A stretch of DNA of 11,239 bases from DATHWB01 sp035460965 (GTDB lineage Bacteria > Actinomycetota > Acidimicrobiia > Spongiisociales > ZC4RG35), in the NCBI GenBank assembly GCA_035460965.1, contig DATHWB010000153.1, forward strand, positions 1 through 11,239, in the 5' to 3' direction. The notes under the pieces were generated by a model. That model was not told where the DNA came from. It saw only the letters and a list, made by a program, of their open reading frames with translations, and searched no databases. Below, piece after piece: positions 1 to 7,998 of the stretch (positions within the stretch are counted from its first letter, which is position 1; the number at the start of each line of letters is the position of its first letter). The translations under genes were made by a program, and so were the position numbers.

Positions 1-368
1 CCGTCGGACTCGAGGGCGTGGTTGAGCTCGATCTCCTCGGTGACCATCGACTTCGACTTGACGACCGTCTCCACCCCGCTGGTTGCCGCCAGGGAGCGGA
101 TGTGAGCGGTCGCCTCGTCGGCGTCGGACGCGAAGAACACGTGGCCACCCGCCGACTCGACCGAGTCCGCCAGGCGGCCGAGGTACTGGTCGAGCCGGGT
201 CAGTGTGTGGAGCCGTATGTCCCTGGCCCGATCCCGCATCGCCTCCATCGCCGGGTACTCGGCGACGGCGGCCTCCCGCTTGGCGGTGAGACTGCGAGCG
301 CCCGCGTCGTTGGCGGCCGCCTTGGGCGTGCCGATGTCGAGCACCGCCCGCTGCCGGAAGGTCGTCAC
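1..368 (-). CDS. lutB: LutB, lactate utilization iron-sulfur protein, N-terminal part (cut by window edge)
   Basis: Only the first 122 codons are in the window. LutB is the iron-sulfur subunit of the LutABC complex, which oxidises L-lactate to pyruvate in the cytoplasm. The segment contains KSKSMVTEEIELN at residues 104-116, the typical start of the LUD domain shared by LutB and LutC. The N-terminus FRQRAVLDIG, followed by a basic helical stretch, also fits LutB. The ferredoxin-like 4Fe-4S part would lie beyond base 1. The start is a GTG at 368 whose last two bases belong to the TGA of lutA (GTGA, 365-368), so translation is probably coupled to lutA. No lutC is visible; it may follow outside the window. 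The family is secure; LutB rather than another LUD protein rests on position after lutA and on the N-terminal sequence. Confidence 0.85.
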   Translation of the reverse strand, partial: MTTFRQRAVLDIGTPKAAANDAGARSLTAKREAAVAEYPAMEAMRDRARDIRLHTLTRLDQYLGRLADSVESAGGHVFFASDADEATAHIRSLAATSGVETVVKSKSMVTEEIELNHALESD

Positions 369-1084
369 TGCTCGCCGGCCAGGATCTCGGCGAGGTGGGC
401 GGTGCGAACCGCCGAGCCGCGACGGTGCAGCCCGCCGGCGATGTGCATGAGGCAGCTGACGTCACCACCCACGACCACCGCCGCACCCGACTCCTCGATG
501 GCGGCGAGCTTGGTCTCCAGCATGGCGCTGGACACCTCGGGCAGTTCGATCGAGAAGAGACCACCGAACCCGCAGCACTCGTCGGCCCCCCGCAGTTCGC
601 AGCGATCCGCCCCGGCGGTATCGAGCAGGCGCTCGCCCACTCCCTCCAGGTCCAGGTTGCGCAGCCCGTGACACGAACGGTGGAAGGTGACGCTCCGATC
701 ATTGGCGGCGGTCACCTCGACGCCGTGGTCGACGAGGAACCGCGAGAGCTCGACCGTGCGTCCCGCCACCCGCCGGGCGGCGGCCTCGCTCGGGCGGCCC
801 GCCAGCAGGCCGGGGGTGTGGTGGATGAGCATGTCCCCGCACGAACCGGACGGCACCACGATCGGACCGTGGGTGGCGTCGAGCACGTCGATTGTGTGCT
901 CGGCCATGGTCACGGCATGTTCGGTGTACCCGGCGTTGAACGCCGGCTGGCCACAGCACGTCTGGTCGAATGGAAATGCCACCTCGAAGCCGGCCCGCTC
1001 CAGCAGACGGACGGCAGCCACTCCCACCTCGGGAAAGAACCCGTCCACCAGACAGGTGACGAAGAGCTGGCACACACCGGGCAC
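365..1084 (-). CDS. lutA: LutA, lactate utilization Fe-S oxidoreductase (CCG domains)
   Basis: This 239-residue protein has the usual LutA length and begins VCQLFVTCLVDGFFPEVG, close to the family N-terminus. It has two cysteine-rich CCG modules. The first uses C11, C43-C44 (in TCCGQPAFNAGY) and C82 (SGSCGDM). The second uses C138 (SCHGLRNLD), C170-C171 (ECCGFGG) and C211 (SCLMHI). In heterodisulfide-reductase-type proteins such cysteines hold iron-sulfur clusters, and LutA works with LutB and LutC in L-lactate oxidation. An in-frame TAA just upstream limits the start to the GTG at 1084 or the GTG three codons later. A TAACGT -10 box ends six bases before 1084, which favours a leaderless start there. 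It heads the operon with lutB and is divergent from the glycosylase gene at 1120. Confidence 0.92.
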   Translation of the reverse strand: MPGVCQLFVTCLVDGFFPEVGVAAVRLLERAGFEVAFPFDQTCCGQPAFNAGYTEHAVTMAEHTIDVLDATHGPIVVPSGSCGDMLIHHTPGLLAGRPSEAAARRVAGRTVELSRFLVDHGVEVTAANDRSVTFHRSCHGLRNLDLEGVGERLLDTAGADRCELRGADECCGFGGLFSIELPEVSSAMLETKLAAIEESGAAVVVGGDVSCLMHIAGGLHRRGSAVRTAHLAEILAGEQ

Positions 1085-1090
1085 CCGGCG

Positions 1091-1096
1091 ACGTTA
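1091..1096 (-). promoter_or_regulatory. -10 box for lutA, leaderless start
   Basis: TAACGT on the minus strand fits TANNNT and ends six bases before the GTG at 1084, so transcription would begin at or next to the start codon. There is no Shine-Dalgarno sequence. No convincing -35 box is seen. The TAA of the box is also the in-frame stop that fixes the start. Confidence 0.5.
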
Positions 1097-1104
1097 GTGG
1101 CGAG

Positions 1105-1110
1105 TACGTT
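1105..1110 (+). promoter_or_regulatory. -10 box for the DNA glycosylase gene
   Basis: TACGTT on the plus strand fits TANNNT and ends nine bases before the ATG at 1120. It lies only eight bases from the lutA -10 box, so the 35-base spacer must hold two back-to-back promoters whose polymerases would compete. No ribosome binding site is evident, so the transcript would be leaderless or nearly so. Confidence 0.45.
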
Positions 1111-1119
1111 CGGCGAAGC

Positions 1120-1740
1120 ATGGACGACCGCGCCCACCACGCCGCCATCGACGAGTTGATCAGCCGCGATAGTGACCTGGCGCAGGCAGTCGGTCGATCC
1201 GGGCGTCCTGGCCTGTTCCGACGACCGCCCACCTTCCCGTCCCTGGTCCTGTTCGTGCTGGAACAACAGGTGTCCTTGGCCTCGGCCGCCGCCACCTATC
1301 GAAGACTCGAAGAGCGCGGGCCGGTGACCCCGGAGGCGGTGCTGCATCTCGACGGCTCCGAACTGCGCTCGATCGGAGTCAGCCGCCAGAAGGCCGGCTA
1401 CGTCCGGTCGCTCGCAACCGGCGTCATCGACGGGACGCTCTCCTTCGACCACCTGGCGAGCGCTCCCGACCAGGAGGTTCGGACGGCGCTGACGGCACTG
1501 CCGGGCATCGGTCGCTGGACCGCAGACGTGTTCCTCCTCGTCTGTCTCGGGCGCCCCGACGTGTGGCCGATCGGCGATCGGGCTCTGCAGGTCGGTACCG
1601 GCGAAGTGGTCGGATCTCGCCACACCCCGACCGCCCCGGAACTGGAGCAGATCGGGGAGCGATGGCGTCCGCTGCGATCGACCGCCGCCCGCATCGTGTG
1701 GCACGACTACCTGGTGCGACGAGGACGTTCCGCACCTTGA
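1120..1740 (+). CDS. DNA-3-methyladenine glycosylase II type (HhH-GPD, AlkA-like)
   Basis: This 206-residue protein of the HhH-GPD superfamily removes alkylated bases from DNA in base-excision repair. The helix-hairpin-helix is LPGIGRW at residues 127-133, followed by TADVFLLVCLGRPDVWP and the catalytic aspartate D153 in GDRALQ. The upstream VLEQQVSLASAAATYRRL (47-64) is the usual AlkA-core helix. It lacks the roughly 90-residue N-terminal domain of E. coli AlkA and, having no Cys cluster after the HhH, is not of the Nth/MutY iron-sulfur type. That matches the short single-domain form common in actinobacteria. The ATG at 1120 follows a TACGTT box and gives a complete N-terminus. It is followed after 53 bases by the hydrolase gene at 1794. 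Exact substrate range cannot be read from sequence. Confidence 0.88.
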   Translation: MDDRAHHAAIDELISRDSDLAQAVGRSGRPGLFRRPPTFPSLVLFVLEQQVSLASAAATYRRLEERGPVTPEAVLHLDGSELRSIGVSRQKAGYVRSLATGVIDGTLSFDHLASAPDQEVRTALTALPGIGRWTADVFLLVCLGRPDVWPIGDRALQVGTGEVVGSRHTPTAPELEQIGERWRPLRSTAARIVWHDYLVRRGRSAP

Positions 1741-1776
1741 ACCCCATTCCTCGTGGTGGAGAACGCACGCAGCCCG

Positions 1777-1782
1777 TAAGCT
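1777..1782 (+). promoter_or_regulatory. -10 box before the metallo-hydrolase gene
   Basis: TAAGCT fits TANNNT and lies 11 bases before the GTG at 1794, with no Shine-Dalgarno sequence between. It supports 1794 as the start, with a leaderless or near-leaderless transcript for the hydrolase-cyclase unit. The -35 region is not recognisable. The box lies in the 53-base gap after the glycosylase stop, so readthrough from that gene is also possible. Confidence 0.35.
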
Positions 1783-1793
1783 CTCTCCTCGTT

Positions 1794-2636
1794 GTGCCTT
1801 CCGAACGAGACAAACCCCGCCTGACCATCACCTGCCACGGATGCCGAGGTTCGGTGCCTGTCAGCGGATCCAAGTTCCACCGCTACGGCGGCGGCACCAC
1901 CTGCCTGGAGATCGGGCTGTCCGATGACCACCGGCTGCTGGTCGACGCCGGAACCGGGGCGTTGGCGATCCACGACACGCTCCCCGCCGGCAAACCTCTC
2001 CGCTTCTCGATCCTGGTCACCCACCTGCACTGGGATCACACGTTCGCGCTGCCGTTCTTCCGGCCCTTCTACGACCCGGCGAACCGGTTCGACTTCTACG
2101 GCCACCAGGTGGCGGGGATGAGCATGGACGACGCGCTCGACATCGTCATGCGTCCCCCGTGGTTCCCGGTGAACTTCCGGTCGACACCGGCCCAGAAGCG
2201 CTTCCACCACGTCGAGGAGCAGCCGTTCGAGATCGAGGACCTGAAGATCACACCCGCCCGTCTCCACCACCCGGACGGGGTCACCGCCTACCGGATCGAG
2301 CGGGACGGAGTTGCGGTCGCCCTCGCCACCGACGTCGAACACGGGGAACCCGACAGCGACCGAAAGCTGCGGGAGATCGCCGACGGCGCCGACGTGCTGA
2401 TCTACGACGCCCAATACCTCCCCGACGAGTACGAGGCCGCCAAGGTCGGTTGGGGCCACTCCACGTGGGCTGAAGCGGTGGCGCTCGCCAAGGAGTGCAA
2501 CGTCAAGCGGCTGGTGCTCACCAGTCACGACCCGTCCCGATCGGACGACGAGATCGACAAGATCCTGGCGATGGCACGCGCGGAGTTCCCCAACACCGAG
2601 GCGTTCTACGAGGGCATGGTCCTCGAGGTCCCGTGA
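1794..2636 (+). CDS. Metallo-beta-lactamase-fold hydrolase, possible cyclic-nucleotide phosphodiesterase
   Basis: This 280-residue cytoplasmic MBL-fold protein begins CHGCRGSVPVSGSKFHRYGG (14-33), the opening of the PhnP/RNase Z-like branch. The di-metal motif is HLHWDH at 77-82. Further ligands are probably H158 or H159 (LHHPDG), D180 (ATDVEHG), H222 (GWGHST) and H245 (TSHDPS). Members hydrolyse phosphodiester bonds; Rv1339 of M. tuberculosis, an MBL-fold enzyme, is an atypical class II cAMP phosphodiesterase. The stop overlaps the start of a cyclase-domain protein (GTGA, 2633-2636), so the pair is probably co-translated and a phosphodiesterase role is attractive, but this is inference. The frame is open upstream to 1563, which would put the N-terminus inside the glycosylase gene. 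I chose GTG 1794 because homologous sequence begins just after it and a -10 box precedes it. Confidence 0.85.
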   Translation: MPSERDKPRLTITCHGCRGSVPVSGSKFHRYGGGTTCLEIGLSDDHRLLVDAGTGALAIHDTLPAGKPLRFSILVTHLHWDHTFALPFFRPFYDPANRFDFYGHQVAGMSMDDALDIVMRPPWFPVNFRSTPAQKRFHHVEEQPFEIEDLKITPARLHHPDGVTAYRIERDGVAVALATDVEHGEPDSDRKLREIADGADVLIYDAQYLPDEYEAAKVGWGHSTWAEAVALAKECNVKRLVLTSHDPSRSDDEIDKILAMARAEFPNTEAFYEGMVLEVP

Positions 2637-5600
2637 CCGAACGGGGCCCGCTCGAGCGGTTCGTACCCCGGGTCGCCGCAGAGTGGGACCTCGACACACC
2701 CGGGGCCTCGTACAGACAGATCGACGGCACGCTGTGCTTCGTCGACATCTCCGGTTTCACCAACCTCTCCGAGAAGCTGGCTCGACGCGGCCGGATCGGG
2801 GCCGAGGAACTGACCGACGTCCTCGACCGGGTGTTCGGAGAGATGCTTCGGCTGGCGTACGACCGGGGCGGCAACCTGCTCAAGTTCGGCGGCGACGCGC
2901 TGCTGCTCATGTTCGAAGGCTCCGACCACGCCGTGCAGGCGGCGTGCGCGGCGGTCGAGATGCGCTCCGCCCTCCGCCAGGCCACTCGCATCCCCACCTC
3001 GGTCGGCCGGATCAACCTGCGGATGTCGGTCGGAGTCCACTCGGGCCCGATCGATCTGTATCTCGTCGGCGGCTCGCATCGGGAACTCGTGATCACCGGG
3101 GAGACGGCGACGATCACCACCGAGATGGAAGGGGCGGCCGACGCCGGCGAGATACTGGTCAGCCCTCGGCTCGCAGCCACCCTCGGTGAGTCTGCGGCCG
3201 GTGACGTCAAGGGCCCGGGGCGGCTGCTCCGGTGGCGCACTGCCCCCGCCGAGCCTGTGGGTGTGCTGCACAGAAGGCCGGTCGATCGGACGGAGCTCGC
3301 GGCCCGGGTTCCGACCGTGCTCCGCGCCCACCTGAGTCACGGCGCGGCCGAGCCCGAGCATCGCGTCGCAACCGTCGGATTCCTCAAGTTCAAGGGTGTG
3401 GCAGCCCTCCGGGACACCGGTGGTCCGGACTCCGTGGCGAGTGCCCTCGACGAGCTGATACGAGCGGTCCAGGCGGCGACCGACGAAGAGCAGGTCACCT
3501 TCCTGGCGACGGACATCGACGCCGATGGCGGCAAGATCATTCTCACGACCGGTGCACCGGTGACCCAGGTGGACGACGAGGGGCGGATGCTGCGCACCGT
3601 GCGTGCCGTCCTGGACCGACCCCACGGGTTCCCGCTCAGGATCGGTGTGAACCGTGGTCACACGTACGCGGGCGAGATCGGCACCGACTTCCGCAGCACG
3701 TACACGGTGATGGGCGACACGGTCAACCTGGCGGCGAGACTGATGGCCGCCGCACCGGCCGACCAGATCTATGTGAGCGCCGGGGTCCTGGAGCGTTCGA
3801 GAACGCTGTTCGAGACGGAGACCCTGGAGCCCTTCATGGTGAAGGGGAAGTCCGAGCCGGTGCAGGCCTACCGGGTCGGTGCCGAGACGGGAACGAGGAC
3901 CGAACGCATCGACGCCTCGCTCCCGTTCCGGGGGAGGGACGCCGAGGTCGATCTCATCCGCTCGGCCGTCGCCAGGCTGGCCGACGGTGGATCCGCCCGG
4001 GTCACCGTCGTCGGCGAGACCGGAATGGGAAAGACGCGGCTGGTGGAAGAGTCCCTCCGGGACCACGACGCACTGTTCCGGATACAAGGCGAGGCCAACG
4101 GCACCGCCAACCCGTACTGGGCCCTGCGCGATCCGTTGCGAGCGTTGCTCGGGATCGAGCGGCGCAGCCAGGAGGAGATGGCGGCGAGACTCGGCGAAGT
4201 CGTCACCGAACTCGATCCTTCCCTGCTCCCCTTGCTGCCCTTGCTCGGGGACGTGACGCACATCGACCTCGAAGACACGGAGGAGACGAGGGCCATCGAG
4301 GCGCGGTTCCGGCCGGATCGGACCGCCGCGGTCCTGGCGGAGCTGCTGGCGGCGGTAATCCCCGGCAACCTCGTGGTGGTGGCCGAGGACCGCCATTGGC
4401 TGGACGAGGCGACGATCACCGTCCTCGACAAACTCCCGTCGGGTGAACGCCCGACGCTGCTGCTGTACACGACGCGCCCTCCTGTCGATGTCGAAGGCAC
4501 CGTCGTGGAACTGGGTCCGCTGGATCCGACGGCGTCGCGGGAGATCGCGGTGGCCGCCACCGAGGCGACACCCCTTCGCTCCCACGAGTTGGAGACGGTC
4601 GTCACCCGGGCGGGAGGAAACCCCCTCTTCCTGGAGGAGCTCCTCACGCGGGTGCGGGCATCCGGATCCGCCGAGTCCCTTCCCGACTCCCTCAATGCCG
4701 TGGTGAGCGCGGAGATCGACACCCTCCCGCCCCTCGCCCGGCGCCTGTTGCGATACTCGTCGGTGCTGGGTCGGAGTTTCCGCCGGGTGGTCCTCGACGA
4801 GCTGCTGGCCCCCGAGGACATGGTGATCGACAACGCCACCCGCCAGGCGCTGGCGCATTTCGTGGTGGCCGAAGGCACCGAGCGCTGGCGGTTCCGGCAC
4901 GCCGTGATGCACGACGCCGCCTACGAGGGCCTGTCGTTCCGGAAACGCAAGGAGCTCCACGCCCGGGCGGGTGAAGTGATCGAGCGACTCGCCGGAGCCG
5001 ACACCGCGGCGGTGGCCGAGTTCCTCGCCCTGCATTACGCCATCGCCGGTGGTCATGCCGCCGCCTGGAAGTACGGCGTGATCGCAGGTGACAAGGCCAA
5101 ACGCGCCTTCGCCAACGTGGAGGCATCGAGGCACTACGAGAGAGCTCTCGAATCGGGGAGACGGCTGCGAGGGAGGGATTCGGAGGAGGTGGTGGCGGTG
5201 CTGCGCTCCCTCGCCTCGGTGCGCGAGCAGGCCGGCATGTTCGCCGAGTCGCTCAAGGCACTCCGCACTGCACGCACGCTGGCAGCCGACCAACCGGTCC
5301 TTCTCGCCGACCTCCACCTCGACGTGGCTCGGTCGCAGCTGAGAACCGGAAACTACACGGCGGTCCTGAGGGAGACCGCCCGCGGCATGCGGCGGGTCGA
5401 GCACCTGGCGACGCCGGAGGCGCAGCGTGCGCGGGCACAGCTGGTCTCGATGAGGGCCTGGGCCCGGCTTCAGCAGGGGAAGCCGCGCACCGCCCTGCAG
5501 CTCGCCGAGCGTGCCGTCGTCGAGGCCGAGGAGAGCGGGGAGACCGACTCGCTGGCCCGGGCGTACACGGTGCTCGACAACGCCCACGAGATGCTGGGCA

Positions 5601-6391
5601 GACCTGACCTCGCAGTCCACGAGCCGCAGGCGCTCGCCATCTACGAGCGGGCCAACGACCTGCTGGGGGTGGCGGCGGTGGCCAACAACCTGGGCGTCCG
5701 CGCGTACGCGATGGGGAAGTGGGGCGAGGCTGTGACCAACTACGCCAGGGCGTGCGAGGCGTTCCGCCAGGTGGGGAACCAGGCACAGGCCGCCCTGGCA
5801 GGGGCGAACCTGGGCGAGGTCCTCGTGAGCCTGGGACGCTTGAGTGAAGCGGTCGAAGTGCTGAACGACTCGCGCCGCGTGCTGCGGGCACATGACTTGG
5901 GAGACTTCGCGATCTTCGCCGATGCCCAGCTCGCCCGCGTCGACATCGAGAGCGGGAACCCCGACGACGCCGCCGCGACGCTGACGCGACTGGCCGAAGA
6001 GGCCTTCGAGATCGGGCACACGGGGATCGCGCTCGACGCCACCGTGCACCTGGCCCAGGCGTTGCTGTCGGCGGGCCGAGCGGAGGAAGCCGTCGAAGCG
6101 ATCGATGCCGGCGAGCACTTGGGGGGAGGCGATGCGGTCTACTTCGAGGTGCCGCTCGCCCGACTGAAGGCCCTGGCGCTGGCACGGCTTGGTGACTTGG
6201 GTGAAGCCACCCGACTCATCGACCTCGCCGTGACAGGCGCTCGCGAGCAGCAGCTCCCCTACGAGGAGGCGCTGGCGCTGAGGACGAGAGACGAGATCAG
6301 GCGCCTCGCCGGACTGGAGTCCGACCGCGGTGACTTGGAGGAGGCCGAACGCCTCCTCCAAGTCCTCACCGCTGGAGTGGCTGCTACTTGA
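2633..6391 (+). CDS. Soluble adenylate/guanylate cyclase with tandem catalytic domains, AAA ATPase and TPR repeats
   Basis: This 1252-residue protein has the architecture of soluble adenylyl cyclase (ADCY10-like). Cyclase domain C1 is at about 30-205, with metal-binding D38 (CFVDISGFT) and D88 (KFGGDALL). Domain C2 is at about 243-416, with GDTVNLAARL at 361-370. An AAA ATPase has Walker A GETGMGKT at 461-468, Walker B ending at D586 (LVVVAED) and GGNPLFLEEL at 661-670. From about 820 to 1245 there are helical TPR-like repeats. C1 has the metal aspartates but not the transition-state Asn/Arg (T160, E164). C2 has N365 and R369 but no metal aspartates, so one composite active site is expected. 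There is no signal peptide or membrane segment. The GTG start at 2633 overlaps the hydrolase stop. ATP rather than GTP as substrate is not settled. The 3' end contains a long hairpin and overlaps the next gene. Confidence 0.9.
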   Translation: MTERGPLERFVPRVAAEWDLDTPGASYRQIDGTLCFVDISGFTNLSEKLARRGRIGAEELTDVLDRVFGEMLRLAYDRGGNLLKFGGDALLLMFEGSDHAVQAACAAVEMRSALRQATRIPTSVGRINLRMSVGVHSGPIDLYLVGGSHRELVITGETATITTEMEGAADAGEILVSPRLAATLGESAAGDVKGPGRLLRWRTAPAEPVGVLHRRPVDRTELAARVPTVLRAHLSHGAAEPEHRVATVGFLKFKGVAALRDTGGPDSVASALDELIRAVQAATDEEQVTFLATDIDADGGKIILTTGAPVTQVDDEGRMLRTVRAVLDRPHGFPLRIGVNRGHTYAGEIGTDFRSTYTVMGDTVNLAARLMAAAPADQIYVSAGVLERSRTLFETETLEPFMVKGKSEPVQAYRVGAETGTRTERIDASLPFRGRDAEVDLIRSAVARLADGGSARVTVVGETGMGKTRLVEESLRDHDALFRIQGEANGTANPYWALRDPLRALLGIERRSQEEMAARLGEVVTELDPSLLPLLPLLGDVTHIDLEDTEETRAIEARFRPDRTAAVLAELLAAVIPGNLVVVAEDRHWLDEATITVLDKLPSGERPTLLLYTTRPPVDVEGTVVELGPLDPTASREIAVAATEATPLRSHELETVVTRAGGNPLFLEELLTRVRASGSAESLPDSLNAVVSAEIDTLPPLARRLLRYSSVLGRSFRRVVLDELLAPEDMVIDNATRQALAHFVVAEGTERWRFRHAVMHDAAYEGLSFRKRKELHARAGEVIERLAGADTAAVAEFLALHYAIAGGHAAAWKYGVIAGDKAKRAFANVEASRHYERALESGRRLRGRDSEEVVAVLRSLASVREQAGMFAESLKALRTARTLAADQPVLLADLHLDVARSQLRTGNYTAVLRETARGMRRVEHLATPEAQRARAQLVSMRAWARLQQGKPRTALQLAERAVVEAEESGETDSLARAYTVLDNAHEMLGRPDLAVHEPQALAIYERANDLLGVAAVANNLGVRAYAMGKWGEAVTNYARACEAFRQVGNQAQAALAGANLGEVLVSLGRLSEAVEVLNDSRRVLRAHDLGDFAIFADAQLARVDIESGNPDDAAATLTRLAEEAFEIGHTGIALDATVHLAQALLSAGRAEEAVEAIDAGEHLGGGDAVYFEVPLARLKALALARLGDLGEATRLIDLAVTGAREQQLPYEEALALRTRDEIRRLAGLESDRGDLEEAERLLQVLTAGVAAT
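6327..6372. terminator. Long hairpin in the 3' end of the cyclase gene, likely terminator of the convergent gene
   Basis: Arms GCGGTGA (6327-6333) plus CTTGGAGGAGGC (6334-6345) pair with GCCTCCTCCAAG (6351-6362) plus TCACCGC (6366-6372). That is 19 perfect base pairs, with a three-base bulge (TCC, 6363-6365) and the loop CGAAC. It starts 11 bases after the stop codon of the minus-strand gene, the right place for its terminator. It lies inside codons 1232-1247 of the cyclase gene on the other strand. No T-run follows on either strand, as is common in high-GC actinobacteria. Being symmetrical, it might act on both transcripts. Confidence 0.65.
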
Positions 6392-7991
6392 TCGTCCGGA
6401 ACCCGTCGTTGAGGTTGTAGAGGTAGTACTCCGCCTGGACGAGCGGGGAACCCGTCTCCGATCCGGTCACCACGAAGTAGGCGCTGATGATGCAGGTGGT
6501 CTCACCTGGAGGCAGCACGTCATAGGCCTCGTCCGGGTGGTCGTAGTCCTCGTGGATGTCGAACAGCCGCGTCTTGCCGTCAGCGGCGAGCACCCGTGGG
6601 TCGACCAGGCAGTTGCCCGCCAGTTCGACCGCACCGTCGAACGGCGGGATGTCGTTGTAGAAGAGCTCGAATCCGATCTGGCTGCCCGGATCGGGCACCT
6701 GGGGCAGGAACTCGACCCGCTCCAGGAACACTGCCTGACCGTCGCCTTCCGTCTCCAACAGGACGAACTGGTCACCCTCCTCGGTGCCCGTGCTGGAGCT
6801 GGCGTTGACCACGTCCTTCTCACAGCCGTCGGGGTTCTCGGGCCGGACCGAGTAGTTCGGCTCGTCCTCCCCACCGAAGAAGTCGTAGGTCCGGCCACAC
6901 GTGAGCGTGGGCGTGACCTGGATCGACACGGTCGCGGTGTTCGAGTCGGCGATGCCGTCTCTCGCCTTGTAGGTGAACGAGTCCGAACCGGTGAAGTTCG
7001 AGTTCGGCGTGTACGTGAACGAGCCGTCGGCGTTCAGCGTCAGGTTCCCGTTGGTGGGGCCTGCGACCAAGATCGCAGTGAGGGCATCGCCGTCGGCGTC
7101 GGTGTCGTTCGCCAGCACGCCGTTGGCAGCAGACACCACGAGGGCCGTGTCCTGCTTGGTCGAGTAGCTGTCATTCACGGCCACCGGGGCTTGGTTCTGC
7201 AGGATGTAGAACAGCGACGGCATGCCGGTGTCGGAGCCACCTTCGAGCGAGGCGGTCCCACCCGCGTTCTCGACGGTGATGGCGACCTGGGTGAAGGCGT
7301 AGCCAGGACGGACGGTCCAGATGCAGTTGTCGCTGGCACCGCTGTTCGGTCCGCTGCTGTTCGCGGCAGCGCAGCCGTTGAGCAACTCGCCCGCACCCGA
7401 ACTGACCTCGTAGGGGACGGTGTTCGGATCGTCGGCGTTGTCAGGATCGCCGGGGCACCCCGAGACGGTCGGGTTGGTGTTGCAGAGGTTGAGGAAGCTG
7501 TTGCCGGTGTACAACTTGTAGGGGTCGTTGCCGTCGAGGGTGAGGACGACGATGGCGTCCCTGGTCATCTCGAGGTCCAGCCTCAGCCCGTCGAACTTCG
7601 TGCCCGTCAGCGCCGTGCCCGGCGTCAGCACCAGCCTCTCGGTACTGTCGACCTGAGAGCACGGAGTTCCGTTGGCGTTGCTGCCGGGCGATTTCACTCC
7701 AAGTGAGAGTCCCTGCAGGCCTGGCTGGAAGTTGCCACCCGATCCGCTCGATGCCGTGGCATCCATCGCGATCAGAGTTCCCGGCTGGCCGGTGATCTGG
7801 CAGCCGTTACTCGCAGTCGCGAGTACCTGATCCGGCTGGCCAGGGGCCTGGAACCGCGGCGTGATGCTCGAACTGGCGACGAACTTGACTGCCGGCTGCT
7901 CCTCCTCCTGCCCGATCGCGGGCGCCACCGCCAGTAGTGCAACAGCCAACGCGCCGATTCCCATGAGCGCGTACAGACGCCGACGTTTCAT
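6384..7991 (-). CDS. Secreted protein with an Ig/cadherin-like domain, function unknown
   Basis: This 535-residue protein starts MKRRRLYALMGIGALAVALL, a typical Sec signal peptide with a basic end and hydrophobic core, probably cut near residues 24-28 (VAPAIGQ), followed by an acidic segment. Residues 267-359 form one Ig/cadherin-like (Big_9/VCBS-type) domain with the hallmarks APVAVNDSYST, GVLANDTDADGD (291-302, an acidic calcium-type loop) and DGSFTYTP. The parts before (about 35-265) and after (about 362-535) carry several cysteines and I do not recognise them. There is no LPXTG motif, C-terminal membrane helix or catalytic motif, so it is probably released or held by other means. The ATG at 7991 has a good GGAGGG site seven bases upstream, unlike the leaderless genes nearby. 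The stop (6384-6386) lies within the 3' end of the convergent cyclase gene, an 8-base overlap. An extracellular or surface role is inferred. Confidence 0.82.
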   Translation of the reverse strand: MKRRRLYALMGIGALAVALLAVAPAIGQEEEQPAVKFVASSSITPRFQAPGQPDQVLATASNGCQITGQPGTLIAMDATASSGSGGNFQPGLQGLSLGVKSPGSNANGTPCSQVDSTERLVLTPGTALTGTKFDGLRLDLEMTRDAIVVLTLDGNDPYKLYTGNSFLNLCNTNPTVSGCPGDPDNADDPNTVPYEVSSGAGELLNGCAAANSSGPNSGASDNCIWTVRPGYAFTQVAITVENAGGTASLEGGSDTGMPSLFYILQNQAPVAVNDSYSTKQDTALVVSAANGVLANDTDADGDALTAILVAGPTNGNLTLNADGSFTYTPNSNFTGSDSFTYKARDGIADSNTATVSIQVTPTLTCGRTYDFFGGEDEPNYSVRPENPDGCEKDVVNASSSTGTEEGDQFVLLETEGDGQAVFLERVEFLPQVPDPGSQIGFELFYNDIPPFDGAVELAGNCLVDPRVLAADGKTRLFDIHEDYDHPDEAYDVLPPGETTCIISAYFVVTGSETGSPLVQAEYYLYNLNDGFRTIK

Positions 7992-7998
7992 CGCGAAT

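Noticed and set aside
365..1295. Several overlapping frames on both strands over lutA and the glycosylase gene
   Set aside because: They are shadows of two well-supported genes and show no domain motifs.
1563..1793. Upstream extension of the metallo-hydrolase to an ATG at 1563
   Set aside because: It overlaps the glycosylase gene for 178 bases and encodes Arg/Pro-rich sequence without homology. The family's sequence starts just after 1794.
2606..6361. A 1251-codon open frame antisense to the cyclase gene
   Set aside because: The plus strand has clear cyclase, AAA and TPR domains. The antisense translation is rich in His, Arg, Gly and Gln with no family motif, as expected for a mirror of a high-GC gene.
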